From: Eggerthellaceae bacterium
Lineage (GTDB): Bacteria > Actinomycetota > Coriobacteriia > Coriobacteriales > Eggerthellaceae
Assembly: GCA_030524475.1 (NCBI GenBank)
Contig: JAUNGO010000003.1
Coordinates: forward strand, 23,505-87,504
Direction: 5' to 3'
DNA: 64,000 nucleotides
Of this stretch, positions 61,354 to 64,000 are shown one piece after another. Below the pieces are notes generated by a model, which was not told the DNA's origin, ran no database searches, and was given only the letters and a program-made list of their open reading frames with translations. Within the stretch, counting starts at the first letter, position 1, and each line of letters begins with the position of its first letter. The position numbers and the translations under genes were made by a program.

Positions 61354-61799
61354 GGTATGTTGCCGACACCAACGTCGTTTCCGAATTGATGAAGCGGGAG
61401 CCTTCGCCAAACGTCATCGACTGGTTTCAAGACTGCGAAGGCGAGGTGTACCTCACGTCGGTGACTGTGGTGGAACTTTATTATGGGATGTTGAAACTGC
61501 CCGAAGGTAAGCGCAAGCAGCGCTTGGGCGACGCCATTGCCGATATCGTGATGGACTGCGCGGAAAAGACGTTCGCTTTCGACGCGTACTGCGGATATTT
61601 GTGCGCCCAACTTCACGCGCGGGCTATTAAAAGCGGCCATACGCCAACTGTGGAAGACCTGATGATAGCCGCAATATGCCAGCGGAACGACGTTGTTTTG
61701 TCCACGCGCAACACGCGCGACTTCGACTACCTCGGCATAGACTGCGTGAACCCCTTCACGTACGAAAGCGAAACGCTCAAGCGCTTGCGCGGGCTGTAG
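61350..61799 (+). CDS. VapC/FitB-type PIN-domain toxin
   Basis: The 149-residue PIN nuclease has the acidic active-site set: Asp in RYVADTNVVSELMK, Glu in SVTVVELYYGML, Asp in TPTVEDLMIAAIC and Asp in TRNTRDFDYLGID. PIN toxins cut specific tRNAs or rRNA unless bound by antitoxin. It appears intact and is translated together with the antitoxin. FitB is the closest functional comparison because of the FitA-like partner. Confidence 0.9.
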   Translation: MRYVADTNVVSELMKREPSPNVIDWFQDCEGEVYLTSVTVVELYYGMLKLPEGKRKQRLGDAIADIVMDCAEKTFAFDAYCGYLCAQLHARAIKSGHTPTVEDLMIAAICQRNDVVLSTRNTRDFDYLGIDCVNPFTYESETLKRLRGL

Positions 61800-61871
61800 T
61801 AGGGTGCGCTGCGCTTGGGTTGCGTCGGGCCGTCAGGCGGTTTGTCGAGTAAGACATGCGAGGTGGGGAAG

Positions 61872-62303
61872 ATGCGAGACGAGAGCTTTACCGAGAAGGT
61901 TTTCGACGTTGTGCGGCGCATTCCGCGCGGCAAAGTAGCCACGTATGGGCAGGTTGCGACGTTGGTAGGCTCGCCGCGGTCGGCGCGGTACGTGGGGTGG
62001 GCCTTGCGACGGAACACACGGCCCGTTGAGACGCCGTGCTACCGCGTGGTGTTCAAGGACGGCTCGCTGGCGGCAGGCTACGTGTTCGGCGGCGAGGGCG
62101 TGCAACGCAAGCTGCTTGAGGAAGAGGGCGTGGCGTTTACGGACGAAGGCCGCGTCGACATGGCCGCCTGCGCCTGGGACGGTCGCTCGCCCGCATGCAA
62201 TGGGTGCAATGGGGACGGTCCAAATGGCACATCCCAGCGCGGCTTCGAACAGCTCGACCCCGAGCTGGCCCGCGCCATCGCCGCCGAGAGGCGCGAGGGA
62301 TAG
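61872..62303 (+). CDS. MGMT/ATL-family DNA repair protein with repeat-derived insert
   Basis: The 143-residue protein has the alkyltransferase-like core: FTEKVFDVVRRIPRGKVATYGQVATLVGSPRSARYVGWALRRN, then VETPCYRVVFKDGSLAAGYVFGGEGVQRKLLEEEG. The catalytic-type Cys is retained, but the usual PCHRV is PCYRV, so alkyl transfer may be weak and the protein may act as a lesion marker. After residue 105 the sequence ACNGCNGDGPNGTSQ is encoded by a 27-base intergenic-type palindrome (62204-62230) read in frame, an unusual domestication. ATG 61872 follows GGTGGGGAAG. Confidence 0.85.
   Translation: MRDESFTEKVFDVVRRIPRGKVATYGQVATLVGSPRSARYVGWALRRNTRPVETPCYRVVFKDGSLAAGYVFGGEGVQRKLLEEEGVAFTDEGRVDMAACAWDGRSPACNGCNGDGPNGTSQRGFEQLDPELARAIAAERREG
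62204..62230. repeat. GTGCAATTG-family palindrome inside a coding region
   Basis: GTGCAATGGGGACGGTCC plus AAATGGCAC matches the 27-base intergenic family, for example 45254-45280, at most positions. Its length is a multiple of three, so the MGMT-like reading frame continues through it. Confidence 0.65.
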
Positions 62304-62350
62304 GCCGACGCGTCAGCCTCCCGTGCGCCGCGACCGCCTAAACTGCGTGA

Positions 62351-62381
62351 TTGGGCTTTCCGGTGGGCGATTGTACAATCG
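62351..62381 (+). promoter_or_regulatory. Candidate promoter with palindrome for the EFR1-type gene
   Basis: TTGGGC at 62351-62356 and TACAAT at 62374-62379 have a 17-base spacer. The -10 box lies within the perfect palindrome CGATTGTACAATCG (62368-62381), which may be an operator. Confidence 0.5.
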
Positions 62382-62444
62382 AAGCAAGCGGGAAATAGCT
62401 ATCAAGTACATTTTCCGTATCAAAATCATAGGGAAGGGGAGATC

Positions 62445-63212
62445 ATGAAGATTTCGAAGGCGACGGTTCTCTATTTCAGCGGCACCGGCACCACCGAAAA
62501 GTATGCGCGCGCGTTCGCCGCGGGGCTGCCGTGCGCGTGCTCCGTCGAGGCTATCAGGCATGACGGAACCTACGGCGGGCGCTGCGGCTCCGACGAGCTG
62601 TTCGTGCTGGCCGTGCCGGTGTACGCCGGCTTCGCTCCGCAGTTCGTTTGGCAGATGGTTGCCGACTTGGAGGGGGCGGGCACGCCGGCGGTTTTGCTCG
62701 CGGTGTACGGCGCGCGCGACTACGACAACGCCTTGCACGAGATGAGCGCGAAGCTTTCCGCGAAGGGCTTTGCCGTCGTGGGCGCGGCGGCGCTGGTGGC
62801 GCGGCACTCCATTGCGCCGACGGTGGCGGCAACGCGTCCTGACGCGGACGACCTGGCGCAGGCGGGGGACTTCGCGCGCACGGTCGTCGAGCGCGTGGAG
62901 GCGATGTCCTCCGTCGCCGACGCGCCGACGTTCGAGTTCAAGACGGTCGAGGCGAACCTGGGCGCGCCCGTGTTCCCCGCGGCTTCCGAGGCGTGCGTCG
63001 AGTGCGGCGTTTGCGCCGCGGAATGCCCCGCCGGGGCCATTCCTGCCGACGCGCCCAACACCACCGACACCGACGTGTGCGTCCACTGCCTGCGCTGCAT
63101 CGACGTGTGCCCCAACGACGCGCGGTCGCTGCCTACTCAGTTGGTGGCCGGCGTCGCCCAGATGCTCGCGGCCGCAGGCGCGCGGGGCGACAAGCCCAAC
63201 GAGTTCTTTTAG
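62445..63212 (+). CDS. EFR1-type flavodoxin-ferredoxin fusion
   Basis: The 255-residue protein joins a flavodoxin-like domain (residues 1 to about 165; FMN phosphate loop YFSGTGTTEKYARAF, followed by AVPVYAGFAP) to two [4Fe-4S] motifs, CVECGVCAAECPAG and CVHCLRCIDVCPND, near residues 182-225. This is the EFR1-family architecture, a small electron shuttle common in anaerobic gut bacteria. Partners are unknown. ATG 62445 follows GGGAAGGGGAG. Confidence 0.9.
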   Translation: MKISKATVLYFSGTGTTEKYARAFAAGLPCACSVEAIRHDGTYGGRCGSDELFVLAVPVYAGFAPQFVWQMVADLEGAGTPAVLLAVYGARDYDNALHEMSAKLSAKGFAVVGAAALVARHSIAPTVAATRPDADDLAQAGDFARTVVERVEAMSSVADAPTFEFKTVEANLGAPVFPAASEACVECGVCAAECPAGAIPADAPNTTDTDVCVHCLRCIDVCPNDARSLPTQLVAGVAQMLAAAGARGDKPNEFF

Positions 63213-63331
63213 GGGTTTGATTCGGAGGCCGCGCAACGGCCGCATAGCGATTGCGCGATTGCTGTGGGCTGCGCGGAAGGGAAGCTCGCCGAGAGGCGGG
63301 CTTCTTTTCGGCTTCGTGGTATCGTGTTCAG

Positions 63332-63422
63332 GTGACAAAGGGATGGGTCGTTTGTCGCATTGCGGAAGGTCGTGCGCTCCCTTGCGCTTCGCCAATGCGA
63401 CAAGCAATCTGCCCCCTTGTCA
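63332..63422. repeat. Facing pair of GTGACAAGGGG-family palindromes
   Basis: GGTGACAAAGGGATGGGTCG with TTTGTCGCATTGCGGAAG on the left is mirrored by CTTCGCCAATGCGACAAG and TGCCCCCTTGTCATC on the right. The spacer 63213-63458 holds no gene apart from this long potential hairpin. Confidence 0.65.
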
Positions 63423-63458
63423 TCTTCGCCGCACGCCAAAGAAGCGAAAGGAGACCCC

Positions 63459-64000
63459 ATGAAAACGCTCGTTGTGGGAGACTTGCACCTGAAGCAGCGG
63501 TTCGTGCTGTCGCGCATCGATGCGCTTCTGGACGCGGACGCCGCGATTGGGCGCGTGGTGTTTCTGGGCGACGCGTGCGACGACTGGGGGGCAACCGAGG
63601 CCGATGAGTTGGATGCCCTCGAATACCAGGCGCAATGGGCGGCGGCGCGGCGTGAGCGTGGGCTGCGCGTCGACGTGCTGCTGGGAAGCCATGACTTCTG
63701 CTACATCCGCGGAAGGCGTGGACCGGGGTCGATGATGACGGTCGCGCGGGAACTCCGAACGATTCTGGAGGAGAAGCTTCAAGCGCAGCTGGCCTGCGCG
63801 GTCGGGCCGTACCTGTGCACGCACGCGGGGCTCACGAACGTGTGGGTGGGAAAGTTCATGCCCGACGTGTCTGAGCCTATGTGCGCGGAAGCCCTCGCGC
63901 AGCGCCTCAACGAGATGCTTGCCGACTCCGACAACTGGGTCGCCCTCGACAGCTGCCCGCCGTCGCGCGGCGGCTGGTCGCTGCCGGGGCCTTTGTGGGC
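63459..64000 (+). CDS. Calcineurin-like metallophosphoesterase, truncated by the window end
   Basis: From ATG 63459 (after GAAAGGAG) the frame is open to the last base, giving at least 180 residues. Metallophosphoesterase motifs are present in order: LVVGDLHLKQ (D and H), VFLGDACDDWG (second metal-bridging Asp), LLGSHDFCYI (GSHD in place of the usual GNHD) and CTHAGL. The Ser for Asn change at the GNHD position is conspicuous but the His is kept. The C-terminal part lies beyond the window, so family assignment within the phosphoesterases is not possible. Confidence 0.85.
   Translation, partial: MKTLVVGDLHLKQRFVLSRIDALLDADAAIGRVVFLGDACDDWGATEADELDALEYQAQWAAARRERGLRVDVLLGSHDFCYIRGRRGPGSMMTVARELRTILEEKLQAQLACAVGPYLCTHAGLTNVWVGKFMPDVSEPMCAEALAQRLNEMLADSDNWVALDSCPPSRGGWSLPGPLW

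Overview
The window looks like a piece of chromosome from an anaerobic, very high-GC actinobacterium of the Coriobacteriia, most likely Eggerthellaceae (Eggerthella/Gordonibacter/Adlercreutzia type). This is inferred from GC-rich codon use, Tat-exported molybdopterin reductases, a LuxR regulator fused to a large membrane domain, BspA-type leucine-rich proteins, a complete selenocysteine toolkit, and many double-cubane/DUF3343 selenium-cluster genes. No rRNA, tRNA, CRISPR array or IS transposase was seen.

Layout. 1-5.3 kb: a DMSO-reductase-like operon (anchor, catalytic, Fe-S, TorD chaperone) behind a strong promoter with a palindromic operator. 5.5-7.9 kb: Rrf2/IscR-type regulator divergent from iscS-iscU. 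8-14.2 kb: housekeeping run (DUF5714, small LRR protein, metG, a TatD-family hydrolase, an FMN-reductase-like protein, ksgA). 14.3-17.7 kb: selB and selA on the minus strand. 17.9-19.1 kb: glycosyltransferase. 19.2-26.9 kb: type I restriction-modification operon (hsdM, DUF1016 nuclease, an unrecognised gene, hsdS, hsdR). 27.2-35.3 kb: selenium-metabolism cluster (yedE, TusA-like, three DUF3343 genes, two double-cubane/HgdB-like proteins, a cysteine desulfurase, an ATPase activator, yedF). 35.7-40 kb: TetR regulator, class A PBP and, on the minus strand, selD. 40.3-46.4 kb: respiratory formate dehydrogenase (fdnGHI-type plus fdhE). 46.8-55.4 kb: membrane-bound LuxR regulator divergent from a 2206-residue sortase-anchored surface protein. 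55.8-64 kb: small genes, a DUF4143-type ATPase cassette flanked by direct repeats, a FitAB/VapBC toxin-antitoxin pair, an MGMT-like protein, an EFR1-type flavodoxin/ferredoxin and a truncated phosphoesterase.

How it fits together. Selenium enters by YedE, is probably processed by the desulfurase/TusA/YedF/DUF3343/double-cubane group, becomes selenophosphate through SelD, is charged by SelA and inserted by SelB. Three genes carry an in-frame UGA followed at SECIS-like spacing by a hairpin: fdnG (Sec200), selD itself (Sec18) and, unexpectedly, the TatD-family hydrolase (residue 98, Cys-Sec-Gly). The third is the best candidate for something undescribed.

A second strong signal is non-coding. 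About 140-nt structured elements sit directly after stop codons at 30331, 32752 and 35327, with shortened copies at 11154 and 45201. Their stems differ in sequence but keep pairing. They are accompanied by several families of 27-29-nt imperfect palindromes scattered through the intergenic spaces, one copy of which lies in frame inside the MGMT-like gene.
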